Notes: generated by a model from the letters alone, not told the origin. A stretch of DNA of 64,000 nt from CAYFIW01 sp964500645 (GCA_964500645.1 CAZCOH010000001.1:90197-154196), one strand, 5' to 3'; counted from the first letter of the stretch, positions 34,946 to 43,706 are shown. Numbers and translations: made by a program.

Positions 34946-35161
34946 TTAGGCCCCTTCTATGCCTACTGCTTTTGCTGCCCTTCGGACATCATCAACTCTA
35001 AAAGCAGACAAAATGTCCACGGTAGACGTTCCATCCTTGTGATGGTCGACAATCCTGCCTATCCTATCCGGTTTATTACCAGTCACAGGAAGTCCTAGCT
35101 CCCTCAATGCATGAGCAAGGTCATCCGACCTACATTGATCTAAAAATTCTTTGAGCTGCAT
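34946..35161 (-). CDS. Small SAP-domain-like protein
   Basis: 71 residues from the ATG at 35161, which has AGGGAG 8 nt upstream; the open frame runs 37 codons further 5' without a binding site. MQLKEFLDQCRSDDLAHALRELGLPVTGNKPDRIGRIVDHH has the helix-extended-helix pattern of the SAP nucleic-acid-binding motif (LREL.LP.TG.K.DRI..I), and the second half, VDILSAFRVDDVRRAAKAVGIEG, may repeat it. Likely DNA- or RNA-binding. Surrounded by unexplained intergenic sequence (34778-34945 and 35162-35370). Confidence 0.7.
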   Translation of the reverse strand: MQLKEFLDQCRSDDLAHALRELGLPVTGNKPDRIGRIVDHHKDGTSTVDILSAFRVDDVRRAAKAVGIEGA

Positions 35162-35370
35162 AACCGATCTCCCTTCTCTAAACACCTGTCGCAAACATAG
35201 CTGTCGACGGTATGAAAAAATTCCGAAAAGTATCAAGTTATTATACATACCTTCGTTAAATATGCTCCACAATTCAGCATATGCAACTTATAAAACAAGG
35301 CATCTTAGTATATTGTTGAAAAACCTGAATTCCCAAAAACCTTGAATGTTAATGAAAGGATAGCCCTAAA

Positions 35371-36213
35371 ATGTCAATAAAAATCGTAACCGATAGCACT
35401 TCAGACCTACCTGAAAGCACGGCGAAGCAATACGGAATCGAAGTAGTACCTCTAAATATCCATTTTGGAGACCAAGTCTATAAAGACGGCATCGATCTGA
35501 GTACAGAAGAATTCTTCGATAAATTAATAAATGGTCCGGAATTTCCAACCACGTCACAGCCATCAATAGGGGAATTCATAGATACCTATGAAAGAATTGC
35601 CGAGCCAGGTGACGACATCATTTCCATTCATTTATCTTCTAAGCTAAGTGGAACGTACAATTCTGCAGAGCAAGCATCCAAACAACTAGAAGGGAAAATT
35701 AATGTCCATTTAGTGGATACACAGCAGGTCACAATCACAGTTGGCTTAGCAGCCATATCGGCAGCTAAATGTGTAAGCGATGGAGGCACCATCGAAGACG
35801 CGATCTCAGCCTGTATATCTACAGCTTCACGAAGTAATTTTTACGCATTGTTTGATACCTTGGAATTCCTTTCTAAAGGAGGAAGAATCGGCAAAGCTCA
35901 GTCAATGTTAGGAAGTCTACTTAAAATACGGCCCTTACTTATGTTAGAGGAAGGATTAGTAGCGCCATATGCGAAGGCCCGATCAAAAAGGGCTGGTCTG
36001 GATAAAATGGAGAAAACTATAAGGTCATTAGGAGAAGCTGAAGAAGTCGCTGTTATGTATAGCACTGACTCAGAAGATGCTGAGGTAATCGCAAAAAACC
36101 TCAGCGATTTACTCCCCTCTGGTAAAGAACCAATTATATTAAAAGTTGGACCTGTCATTGGAACACACGCAGGACCAGGGTTAGTTGCTGTGGGCCTAGT
36201 GACGAAAAAATAA
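35371..36213 (+). CDS. DegV-family fatty-acid-binding protein
   Basis: 280 residues, complete DegV fold: IKIVTDSTSDLPESTAKQYGIEVVPLNIHFGDQVYKDGIDLSTEEFFDKL, IISIHLSSKLSGTYNSAEQASKQL, VHLVDTQQVTITVGLAA, and LEFLSKGGRIGKAQSMLGSLLKIRPLL, ending IGTHAGPGLVAVGLV. Family members bind a long-chain fatty acid and act as FakB subunits for a fatty-acid kinase in Firmicutes; no FakA is seen here. AAGGAT before the ATG. Confidence 0.93.
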   Translation: MSIKIVTDSTSDLPESTAKQYGIEVVPLNIHFGDQVYKDGIDLSTEEFFDKLINGPEFPTTSQPSIGEFIDTYERIAEPGDDIISIHLSSKLSGTYNSAEQASKQLEGKINVHLVDTQQVTITVGLAAISAAKCVSDGGTIEDAISACISTASRSNFYALFDTLEFLSKGGRIGKAQSMLGSLLKIRPLLMLEEGLVAPYAKARSKRAGLDKMEKTIRSLGEAEEVAVMYSTDSEDAEVIAKNLSDLLPSGKEPIILKVGPVIGTHAGPGLVAVGLVTKK

Positions 36214-36398
36214 TCACACCGAGCACTCAGGTTAACATTTGGAAAAGTATCTTAATGGGCATATACCTTCCAACAACGACTCTCCTATAGTAGTATCCCC
36301 ATAAGTCAAGATGATGCTTGTGTTATCAGTAGCAAGCGTTATTGGTGATTTGGGAAAAAGTATTTAAAAAGTAGCATGGTCGACGGGGTTTTAGGAAT

Positions 36399-37568
36399 AT
36401 GACTTTGAGAGGTAGAGCAGCCATCGTAGGGATCGGGGAAGTGCCCACGAGACGGATACATGAAGGAAGGTCTCTTTACGGACTTTGCGCGGAAGCTGCT
36501 GCAATGGCAATCAGGGATGCTGGACTTACCAAGGAAGATATAGATGGACTGGTCACAGACGGAGTAGCAGCGCCTCCTATCACAGCGGAATATATAGGTA
36601 TAAAACCCAACTTCGCGACAGGGGTGACAATGCAAGGGGCTAGTGGGGCTACTGCCACGATGGTAGCCGCATCTGCGATCAATAGCGGAATATGTAATAC
36701 CGTCTTAGTGGTGATGGGAAACTCTCGTGAAGATGCCGCTAGAGAAGGCAGAGTTGCTGGAAGAGGGACTACAGGACCCAGTGTGAGATCTGAATGGGAA
36801 GAAGCCTATGGAATGGCTCCCGGGGCAAATACTGGATACGGTCTTATCTACAGAAGACATATGCACGAATTTGGTACCACAGAGGAACAACTCGCTAAAA
36901 TGGCATCTGATCAAAGGTACAATGCCTTAGATAATGAAAATGCTGTTTTCAACGGACAACCTGCATCAACTGAAGATGTACTCAATTCTCGGTATATTAA
37001 CGAACCTTTAAAATTATTAGAGTCGGTTATGCCGTGCGACGGAGCGGCTGCATTAGTCATAACTTCGCCAGACAGGGCAAAAAGCTTGAAAAACAAACCT
37101 GCCTACATTCTCGGAGTCGGTCTCCAACAAGGTGAAGCGAATATATGGCAAAGAGACAATTTCACCGAGACTCCGACGGTTGAATCAGCAAAAAGGGCCC
37201 TGGCAATGGCGGGATATCAACCTAGTGATATGGAATTTGCCGAATTCTACGATTGATACACCATACTCGCGGCCGTGTGCCTCGAAGACGCTGGACTGGT
37301 AGAGAAAGGGGAAGTCGGACCTTTCTATGAGTCCACAGACACGACTTATAAAGGGGAATTCCCTATAAACACTGACGGGGGACAATTATCAGGTGGTCAA
37401 CCCGGTCTGGCTGGAGGCTTTAGGCACGTAATTGAAGGCGCCAGGCAGATCATGGAAAAGGCTGGGAGTCGTCAGGTTCAGAAAGATGATTTGTGTCTCG
37501 TCAATGGTTGAGGGGGCACAGCGAGCGAGATGTGCTCGATAGTCCTCGGGTCCGAGGACACATTATAG
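36399..37568 (+). CDS. Thiolase-like (SCP2/lipid-transfer type) protein with two in-frame TGA codons
   Basis: If both TGA codons (37254-37256, codon 286; 37509-37511, codon 371) are read through, the frame ends at TAG 37566 and gives 389 residues, the usual family length. Homology continues on both sides: EFAEFYD-TGA-YTILAAVCLEDAGLVEKGE, where Cys is common in YDCYT motifs, and LCLVNG-TGA-GGTASEMCSIVLG at the C-terminus. The nucleophilic Cys of true thiolases is Gly80 (QGASGATA), and GQPG replaces GHP, so thiolysis is unlikely; an Ltp2-like aldolase fits, especially with the DUF35 partner downstream. Options: selenocysteine recoding, a nonsense-mutated gene, or assembly error. Confidence 0.7.
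37267..37285 (+). promoter_or_regulatory. SECIS-like hairpin after the first in-frame TGA
   Basis: TCG/CGA and GGC/GCC pairs with one C-T mismatch and the loop CGTGT. The stem begins 10 nt after the TGA at 37254, near the spacing of the upper stem-loop in the E. coli fdhF SECIS, and the loop contains GU. Only six base pairs, so chance is possible. Confidence 0.4.
37522..37538 (+). promoter_or_regulatory. SECIS-like hairpin after the second in-frame TGA
   Basis: CGAGC (37522-37526) pairs with GCTCG (37534-37538), loop GAGATGT containing GU. The stem starts 10 nt after the TGA at 37509, the same distance as for the first TGA. Confidence 0.45.
37542..37559 (+). other. Strong hairpin before the TAG stop of the thiolase-like gene
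   Basis: GTCCTCG pairs with CGAGGAC around the loop GGTC, 7 bp. It lies inside the last codons when the second TGA is read through. No T run follows, so it is not an intrinsic terminator; it could be part of a second, larger recoding structure. Confidence 0.45.
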
Positions 37569-37596
37569 ACAGGAAATTAATAAGGAAAGTCAGTCT

Positions 37597-38013
37597 ATGA
37601 CCAACACCTATGACAAACCTGTGCCAGTACCATTTCATGAAGAATTGTCAAAACCCTTCTGGGAAGCGACTAGAAATGGAAAGTTGGTCATGCCTCTATG
37701 TAAGAGTTGTGAAAATATCTTTTTCTATCCAAGAGAGGCATGTCCACTTTGCTCATCGATGGACTTAACGTGGAAAGAGGTGTCAGGAAGAGGGAAAGTT
37801 TACACATACACTCGCGTGAGACAAGCTGTACATCCAGCTTTTCAGTCAGAATATGGTCACATATACGCCATCGTGGAACTAGAAGAAGGCCCAAAATTGC
37901 CCTCAAATATAGTTGACTGCGATCCCGACGATGTCTATGTAGAAATGCCGGTCTCTGCAGTTTTTGAAAAGGCAAACGAGAGCTATACTCTGGTAAAGTT
38001 CAGACCTATTTAA
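37597..38013 (+). CDS. DUF35 Zn-ribbon/OB-fold partner protein
   Basis: 138 residues: rubredoxin-like zinc ribbon CKSCENIFFYPREACPLCSS at residues 32-51, then an OB fold (WKEVSGRGKVYTYTRVRQAVHPAFQSEYGHIYAIVELEEGPKLPSNIVDCDPDDVYVEMPVSAVFEK). These proteins bind acyl-CoA and pair with thiolase-like enzymes; in the ChsH2-Ltp2 system the pair is a retro-aldolase that removes a side-chain fragment. It starts 28 nt after the thiolase-like gene, behind AAGGAAAG, which ties the two together. Confidence 0.9.
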   Translation: MTNTYDKPVPVPFHEELSKPFWEATRNGKLVMPLCKSCENIFFYPREACPLCSSMDLTWKEVSGRGKVYTYTRVRQAVHPAFQSEYGHIYAIVELEEGPKLPSNIVDCDPDDVYVEMPVSAVFEKANESYTLVKFRPI

Positions 38014-38059
38014 TATTGACCTCAAATCGCTAAATCATATTCCTGTTAACCACTCTCAT

Positions 38060-38084
38060 ACACATATCATTTGTGTGTTTTTTT
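38060..38084 (+). terminator. Intrinsic terminator after the DUF35 gene
   Basis: ACACA, loop TATCATT, TGTGT, then G and seven T (38078-38084). A weak 5-bp stem but a clear T tract, 46 nt after the stop codon. Confidence 0.5.
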
Positions 38085-38111
38085 CATGAGTAAAAATATT
38101 AAGGACGTAAA

Positions 38112-39800
38112 ATGACGGAAATTTATGAAATTTCAGATAATTTTGTAGATCAAATAGCTGCGATGAATCCTATTGCCGCTACCTCATTAGGAGTACCAGG
38201 ATACGAAACTGAACTGGGAGATTTCTCACCCGAGGGAGCTGAGGCTAACTATAAACTTTCCATTGATACTCTTAAAAAGCTAAATTCGGCTACAGTTCAA
38301 AATAACGAAGATCGAATAGCTAAAGAAGTTATGGTTGAGGATATTGAGGCAGATATAGAGTCTTATAGGAGAGAGGAACACCTTAGAAGATTAAATATCC
38401 TCCATAGTCCACTTCAAAGCATAAGAATGGTATTCGACCAGATGCCGAAAGAATCCGAAACAGATTGGTCTAACATAGTGGGACGGTTAAGTAATGTTTC
38501 GGCCGCTTTATCTGGTTACACTGATACTTTGAGAGAGGGGATTCGTAAAAATATAGTCTCTTCAATTCGACAAGCTAAAGGGTGTGCTGAGCAAGCTGAA
38601 GTATGGGGTGGATCAAAAACAGGAAAATCATTTTTTGACAGCCTTGCAAAAAATTTCAGGGAGTCAAATGTTGACTCCTCTAACACTGAAACTGATCTCC
38701 ATAGAAGCATAAAAGCTGCTTCAGAGGCATACTCTAAATTTTCTGATTTCCTTACCAAAGAATATATGACTAAGGCAGAAACAGTTGATGCTGTCGGACA
38801 TGATCGATACTTATTAGCCGCTAGAGAATATAACGGAATTGATATCAATCTTACAGAGACTTATGACTGGGGATGGGAACAGCTACGCTGGGTCGAAGAT
38901 GAAATGTCTCGAACCGCAGAAAAAATCTTACCAGGCGCCAATATAGAGGAAGTTAAAAATCTGCTAGAAACAGATCCAAACAGATCTATTGAAGGTGAAG
39001 ACAATTTCCGTCAGTGGATGCAAGAGTTGCAGGATGAAACGATATCAAAATTAGATGGCAACCACTTTGAAATAGCAGAGCCTGTTAGGAAAATTGAAGC
39101 AATGATAGCGCCTCCGGGTGGAGCCTTGGCGATGTATTATACGAGACCTTCAGGGGACTTTAGCAGACCCGGTCGGACATGGTATCCAACTGCAGGCAAA
39201 ACCATTTTCCCTCTATGGGGAGAAGTCTCCATTGCCTATCACGAAGGGGTACCAGGTCATCATTTCCAAATAGGAACTTCAGTATATCTGGAAGACAGAC
39301 TTTCAAGATATCAAAGACAACTTGGTGGAACTTCAGGATATATAGAAGGTTGGGCGTTGTATGCAGAAAGACTTATGGGAGAACTCGGATTTCTAGATAA
39401 CCCTGATTACTATCTAGGTATGTTAAGAGCACAAGCTTTACGATCTGTAAGAGTAATCATTGATATAGGAATGCATTTAAACCTAAAAATCCCGATAGAC
39501 GCCGATTTTTATCCTGGAGAAACGTGGACTCCAGAATTGGGACTTGAATTTATCCAAAAAAGAAGTCATTTTCCTCAAGAATTTGTTAAAAGTGAAATAG
39601 ATAGATATCTCGGAATCCCAGGCCAGGCGATCAGCTACAAAGTTGGCGAGAAAATGTGGTTAGAAACACGAGAGGAAGCAAAGGCTAAACTTGGGACTGA
39701 TTTCAACCTAAAACAGTGGCATACTAAAGCATTAAATTTAGGAGGAATGGGACTTTCACAAATGCGTAGAGAACTATCAAATATTAATATGCATGAATAA
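38112..39800 (+). CDS. DUF885-family putative metallopeptidase
   Basis: 562 residues. The zinc-peptidase-like motif IAYHEGVPGHHFQIG (HExxPGH of the DUF885 family) lies at about residue 380, followed by SGYIEGWALYAERLMGELGF with the family's second conserved Glu. The N-terminal half is helical. No signal peptide, so a cytoplasmic enzyme acting on short peptides is the likely role, not demonstrated. GGACGT precedes the ATG, no perfect ribosome site. Followed by two tRNA genes on the other strand. Confidence 0.87.
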   Translation: MTEIYEISDNFVDQIAAMNPIAATSLGVPGYETELGDFSPEGAEANYKLSIDTLKKLNSATVQNNEDRIAKEVMVEDIEADIESYRREEHLRRLNILHSPLQSIRMVFDQMPKESETDWSNIVGRLSNVSAALSGYTDTLREGIRKNIVSSIRQAKGCAEQAEVWGGSKTGKSFFDSLAKNFRESNVDSSNTETDLHRSIKAASEAYSKFSDFLTKEYMTKAETVDAVGHDRYLLAAREYNGIDINLTETYDWGWEQLRWVEDEMSRTAEKILPGANIEEVKNLLETDPNRSIEGEDNFRQWMQELQDETISKLDGNHFEIAEPVRKIEAMIAPPGGALAMYYTRPSGDFSRPGRTWYPTAGKTIFPLWGEVSIAYHEGVPGHHFQIGTSVYLEDRLSRYQRQLGGTSGYIEGWALYAERLMGELGFLDNPDYYLGMLRAQALRSVRVIIDIGMHLNLKIPIDADFYPGETWTPELGLEFIQKRSHFPQEFVKSEIDRYLGIPGQAISYKVGEKMWLETREEAKAKLGTDFNLKQWHTKALNLGGMGLSQMRRELSNINMHE

Positions 39801-39813
39801 GTTTAATTATTGA

Positions 39814-39888
39814 TGGAGCGGAAGACGGGATTCGAACCCGCGACCTTCTCCTTGGCAAGGAGATGCTCTACCACTGAGCCACTTCCGC
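39814..39888 (-). tRNA. tRNA-Gly (GCC)
   Basis: On the minus strand: acceptor GCGGAAG/CTTCCGC, anticodon arm TCTCC-TTGCCAA-GGAGA with anticodon GCC, T arm GCGGG-TTCGAAT-CCCGT, discriminator T and encoded CCA. Confidence 0.96.
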
Positions 39889-39946
39889 TTGAATGCAAGA
39901 TCGATTCTTTTCTCAATTGTTCAATCACCGTTTAAGGACCCTGGTG

Positions 39947-40019
<73 letters not shown>

Positions 40020-40197
40020 CAGTATTAAGCTTAAAATCAAGCTGGAGAAACATACTATTGCCGCCCCTCTATAGTGTCAAGAAAATTCAAAAGACTCATA
40101 TTTCTATTTAACCCAAGGATCGCCATCATGTCCATAACCTATAATCCACAATTAATCTTTTGATTTTCATGATGAATTTAGGTAGTCTAGTTATAGT

Positions 40198-40251
40198 CAA
40201 TACGGACAAATCCATAGTGTACAATACGGCCAAAATGGCGGCTAGTCCGCC
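40198..40251 (+). promoter_or_regulatory. Direct repeats and hairpin upstream of the pyruvate dehydrogenase genes
   Basis: CAATACGGACAAA (40198-40210) and CAATACGGCCAAA (40222-40234) are near-identical direct repeats 24 bp apart, which places them on about the same DNA face at two helical turns. GGCGG-CTAGT-CCGCC (40237-40251) follows. All lie within 85 bp of the lpdA start and could be a regulator's binding sites; the rest of the gap 40020-40280 shows no gene. Confidence 0.45.
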
Positions 40252-40280
40252 CACTTTGTTGTGCCTACTGAGGTGAATTT

Positions 40281-41672
40281 TTGGCAGATTATGAAGTAGT
40301 TGTTATAGGTTCGGGGCCTGGTGGATATGTAGCAGCAATCAGGTCAGCGCAACTTGGTTTCTCAACGGCGATAATTGAAAAAGAATCCCTAGGTGGAATA
40401 TGTTTAAACTGGGGATGCATTCCCAGTAAGGCCTTGCTAAGGAATGCAGAGGTATTGAACCTAGTGAAAGATTCAGAAACCTTTGGCATTAGTTTTCAAA
40501 ACCTCACCTATGATTTTAGTAAGGCGATCGACAGAAGTCGTGAAGTGGTTAGCAGGCTGACATCTGGGGTCGGATATCTGCTCAAAAAAAATAATGTTGA
40601 CCATATTAAAGGATCTGCTACTTTTATCGATGACTCAACTCTTATTGTAAAAGGGGAATCATCTCAAGACAGAGTGATATCTGCGGATCATATTGTGGTC
40701 GCAACCGGAGCAAGACAAAGAGAACTACCAGGTCTTCCCATTGACCATAATATTATTATTACAAGTCGGGACGCACTGGAACTTCGTGAGGTTCCTAAAA
40801 GTATCGTAGTCATAGGAGGTGGAGCCACGGGGGCAGAATTTTCACATGTCTACAGGTCATATGGGGCAGAAGTAACTATCGTAGAACTCATGGATAGACT
40901 GATTCCTAACGAAGACAAAGAAATAAGTGAACTACTTCAAAAATCATTTGCGGATCAAGGTATTTCAATCGAGACAGGAACTATGGTTGAATCGATCGAA
41001 GTATCTAGCACAGGCGCGAAAGTCAAAATCAGCCAAAATGGATCCGAATCATTTATTGATTGCGATAAAGTCCTCGTAGCTGTTGGAGTTCAGGGTAACA
41101 GTGATGAGATAGGCCTCGAAAATACTGGGGTGATTACCAATAATAGTTTCATATCCGTTGGGGAAAACATGGAGACTAATGTCTCCGGAATATATGCCAT
41201 CGGCGACGTCACCGGAAAAATGTTGCTAGCTCACGTAGCATCAGCTCAAGCTGTTACCACTATTGAATATATAGCGGGATTGAACCCTACAAGACTCGAC
41301 TATTCATTAATGCCAAAGGCGATTTATTGTAAACCTCAGGTCGCCAGTTTCGGTCTTACTGAAGCACAGGCACAAGAACAGGGAATGGACATTAAAGTGG
41401 GAAGATTCCCCTTTTCAGCTAGCGGAAAAGCTATAGCCTTAAACGAAACCGATGGGCTAATTAAATTAATAGTTGACCAAGAAATAGGTGAAATAGTTGG
41501 AGCACACCTGCTCGGAGCCGAGGTAACAGAATTGCTTGGGGAATTATCCATGACTCGAATGCTTGAGGGTACAAACACAGAACTCGGATGGCTTGTTCAC
41601 GCACATCCGACTATTTCTGAAACTCTCAAGGAAGCAGCCTTAGACTCCATGGGTGAAGCAATACACATATAA
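40281..41672 (+). CDS. lpdA: Dihydrolipoyl dehydrogenase (E3)
   Basis: 463 residues: FAD site GSGPGGYVAAI, redox-active disulfide GGICLNWGCIPSK (Cys41 and Cys46), NAD site VVIGGGATGAEFSHVY, second FAD contact GIYAIGDVTGKMLLAHVASAQ, and the catalytic His-Glu pair HAHPTISETLKEA at the C-terminus. It reoxidises the lipoyl groups of the complex encoded just downstream with NAD+. TTG start behind GAGGTG. First gene of lpdA-pdhA-pdhB-pdhC. Confidence 0.97.
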   Translation: MADYEVVVIGSGPGGYVAAIRSAQLGFSTAIIEKESLGGICLNWGCIPSKALLRNAEVLNLVKDSETFGISFQNLTYDFSKAIDRSREVVSRLTSGVGYLLKKNNVDHIKGSATFIDDSTLIVKGESSQDRVISADHIVVATGARQRELPGLPIDHNIIITSRDALELREVPKSIVVIGGGATGAEFSHVYRSYGAEVTIVELMDRLIPNEDKEISELLQKSFADQGISIETGTMVESIEVSSTGAKVKISQNGSESFIDCDKVLVAVGVQGNSDEIGLENTGVITNNSFISVGENMETNVSGIYAIGDVTGKMLLAHVASAQAVTTIEYIAGLNPTRLDYSLMPKAIYCKPQVASFGLTEAQAQEQGMDIKVGRFPFSASGKAIALNETDGLIKLIVDQEIGEIVGAHLLGAEVTELLGELSMTRMLEGTNTELGWLVHAHPTISETLKEAALDSMGEAIHI

Positions 41673-41733
41673 TTAAAAGTACGCAATCCCTAATAAAGCG
41701 CACATATACAAAATTTACTAAAACATACAACTA

Positions 41734-42726
41734 ATGAACAAACCTTTAAAATTGGAACGCACTGAAGCCATTGATCTGTACTCAATGATGCTATTAATTC
41801 GGCGATTTGAAGAGGCAACAGAACGTCTATATCAAAGAGGCCTGGTAAGAGGCTTCCTACATACATACATCGGTGAGGAGGCCATAGCTGTTGGGGCGAT
41901 TCCAAATCTAAGGGACGACGATTACATAATTGGTCATTACCGAGATCATGGACACGCATTAGCAAGAGGAATAGACCCTAATATTGCGATGGCAGAATTG
42001 TGTGGTAAATCTACGGGGAGCAGTGGAGGAAAGGGAGGTTCGATGCATTTATTCGATGTAGAAAAACATTTCATGGGTGGACACGCGATTGTAGGTGGCC
42101 AGTTTCCCTTGGCAATAGGAATGGCACTAGGCTTAAAAATGCGAAACGCCCAAGACAGTGTTGTTATGTGCTTTTTTGGCGATGGAGCCGTTCAAGAAGG
42201 GGAATTCCACGAAGCAATGAATCTAGCATCTTTATGGAAACTACCAGTGGTTTTTATGCTGGAAAACAATTTATACGGTATGGGTACGGAAGTTAACCGT
42301 TCAAATGCCGCCGGACAAAACATATACAGTACTGCGGAATCGTACCAAATACCTGCAGTACAAATTGATGGGATGGACTTGATTCAGGTTAGAGAAACAG
42401 TCACCGAAGGGATTGGCAAGGTAAGGGAAGGAAATGGACCCGTATTTATAGAATGCATGGCTTATCGGTTTCATGGTCATTCCATGGCGGATCCATCAAA
42501 CTACAGAGACAATAGTGAAGTAGAGGAACACAGGACTAGAGATCCAATTGACAGATTTAGATCTGTCTGTCTTGAAAATGGCCTGATCACTGACAAAGAC
42601 GTTTCAGATATAAACGAAGAAATCGATAGCAAAATCCAAGCCGCAATAGAGTTTGCAGAACAAAGTCCTGAGCCCAGCGATGCTTCTCTGTACACTAATG
42701 TATATGCAGCACCGGAGACAGATTAA
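41734..42726 (+). CDS. pdhA: Pyruvate dehydrogenase E1 component, alpha subunit
   Basis: 330 residues: IGHYRDHGHALARGIDPNIAMAELCGKSTGSSGGKGGSMHLFDVEKHFMGGHAIVGGQ, thiamine-diphosphate motif GDGAVQEGEFHEAMNLASLWKLPVVFMLENN, and GHSMADPSNYRD (phosphorylation-loop region of the eukaryotic enzymes). With the beta subunit it decarboxylates pyruvate and acetylates the E2 lipoyl group. The acetoin dehydrogenase E1 alpha is a close relative and cannot be excluded. pdhB starts 2 nt after its stop. Confidence 0.93.
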   Translation: MNKPLKLERTEAIDLYSMMLLIRRFEEATERLYQRGLVRGFLHTYIGEEAIAVGAIPNLRDDDYIIGHYRDHGHALARGIDPNIAMAELCGKSTGSSGGKGGSMHLFDVEKHFMGGHAIVGGQFPLAIGMALGLKMRNAQDSVVMCFFGDGAVQEGEFHEAMNLASLWKLPVVFMLENNLYGMGTEVNRSNAAGQNIYSTAESYQIPAVQIDGMDLIQVRETVTEGIGKVREGNGPVFIECMAYRFHGHSMADPSNYRDNSEVEEHRTRDPIDRFRSVCLENGLITDKDVSDINEEIDSKIQAAIEFAEQSPEPSDASLYTNVYAAPETD

Positions 42727-42728
42727 AA

Positions 42729-43706
42729 ATGGCTGAAATGACCCTCAGGGATGCGATGACTAAGGCCCTCAAAGAAGCCCTAGATACTGATGAGAGATGT
42801 TTTTTGATGGGTGAGGATATAGGTGCATATGGAGGTCCATATGCAGTAACTAGAGGTCTTTTGGAAGAATACGGAGAAGAGCGTATCAGGGATACCCCCA
42901 TTTCCGAAGCCGCATTTGTAGGTGCTGGTACAGGGGCAGCAATGATAGGTATGAGACCCATAGTTGAAGTGATGACAATAAATTTTTCACTTGTAGCTAT
43001 TGACCAAATAGTAAATCACGCAGCCAAACTTTCTTATATGTCAGATGGCCAAATAAGCGTACCTCTAATAATAAGGACCGTTACAGGTGGCGGTGGGCAG
43101 CTAGCCGCAACACACTCGCAGAGCTTTGAGAATTGGTATGCCTCCGTGCCAGGCTTGAGGGTAGTTGTACCAGCTACACCTTACGACGCACTAGGATTGT
43201 TTCGATCTGCGCGAAAAAACAATAATCCTGTTATTTTCGCTGAACATTCTCTGCTTTATAGGGTAAAAGGGGAAATCCCGGACGAATATTTTGAAGTTCC
43301 AATAGGAAAAGCACGAGTGATTCGACCCGGTAAAGATGTCACAATAGTTTCCTACTCAGGCATGGTGAGAGTAGCAGAAAATGCAGCTATTAAACTAGAA
43401 GAAAAAAACATATCTGCCGAGGTTATAGATTTAAGATCACTTTCACCTTTGGATCTCGATACGGTTGTCCATTCAGTGAGAAAAACGAACAGGGTAGTAG
43501 TTGTTGAGGAGACCTGGAAGACAGGAGGATTCTCCGGAACAATAGCAAGCGATATACAGGAATCAGCTTTTGATGACTTGGACGGTCCAGTTATCAGGAT
43601 TAATGGGCCCGATGTGCCAGCTCCTTATGCTAGAAACATTGAGCAAGCCATGATCCCCAGCTCTGATGCCGTGGTTGAAGCTGTTACATACAACTTCGGG
43701 CTGTAA
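42729..43706 (+). CDS. pdhB: Pyruvate dehydrogenase E1 component, beta subunit
   Basis: 325 residues: TLRDAMTKALKEALDTDERCFLMGEDIGAYGGPYAVTRGLLEEYGEERIRDTPISEAAFVGAGTGAAMIGMRPIVEVMTINFSLVAIDQI, typical of the beta chain, with the thiamine-side Glu in ISEAAFVGAG, and RVVVVEETWKTGGFSGTIASDIQE at the C-terminal domain. It pairs with pdhA (2-nt gap). Confidence 0.94.
   Translation: MAEMTLRDAMTKALKEALDTDERCFLMGEDIGAYGGPYAVTRGLLEEYGEERIRDTPISEAAFVGAGTGAAMIGMRPIVEVMTINFSLVAIDQIVNHAAKLSYMSDGQISVPLIIRTVTGGGGQLAATHSQSFENWYASVPGLRVVVPATPYDALGLFRSARKNNNPVIFAEHSLLYRVKGEIPDEYFEVPIGKARVIRPGKDVTIVSYSGMVRVAENAAIKLEEKNISAEVIDLRSLSPLDLDTVVHSVRKTNRVVVVEETWKTGGFSGTIASDIQESAFDDLDGPVIRINGPDVPAPYARNIEQAMIPSSDAVVEAVTYNFGL

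Noticed and set aside
34874..35098. Plus-strand open frame of 74 codons opposite the SAP-like gene
   Set aside because: Low-complexity Lys-rich start, no ribosome binding site, and the opposite strand holds a better supported gene.
37275..37511. Separate GTG-started gene after the first TGA of the thiolase-like gene
   Set aside because: It has no ribosome binding site, begins in the middle of a conserved segment and is the in-frame continuation of the thiolase-like protein.
36399..37568. TGA read as tryptophan or glycine throughout the genome (alternative genetic code)
   Set aside because: Many genes here end cleanly at TGA (for example 11889, 16395 and 58619), and Trp is coded by TGG throughout.
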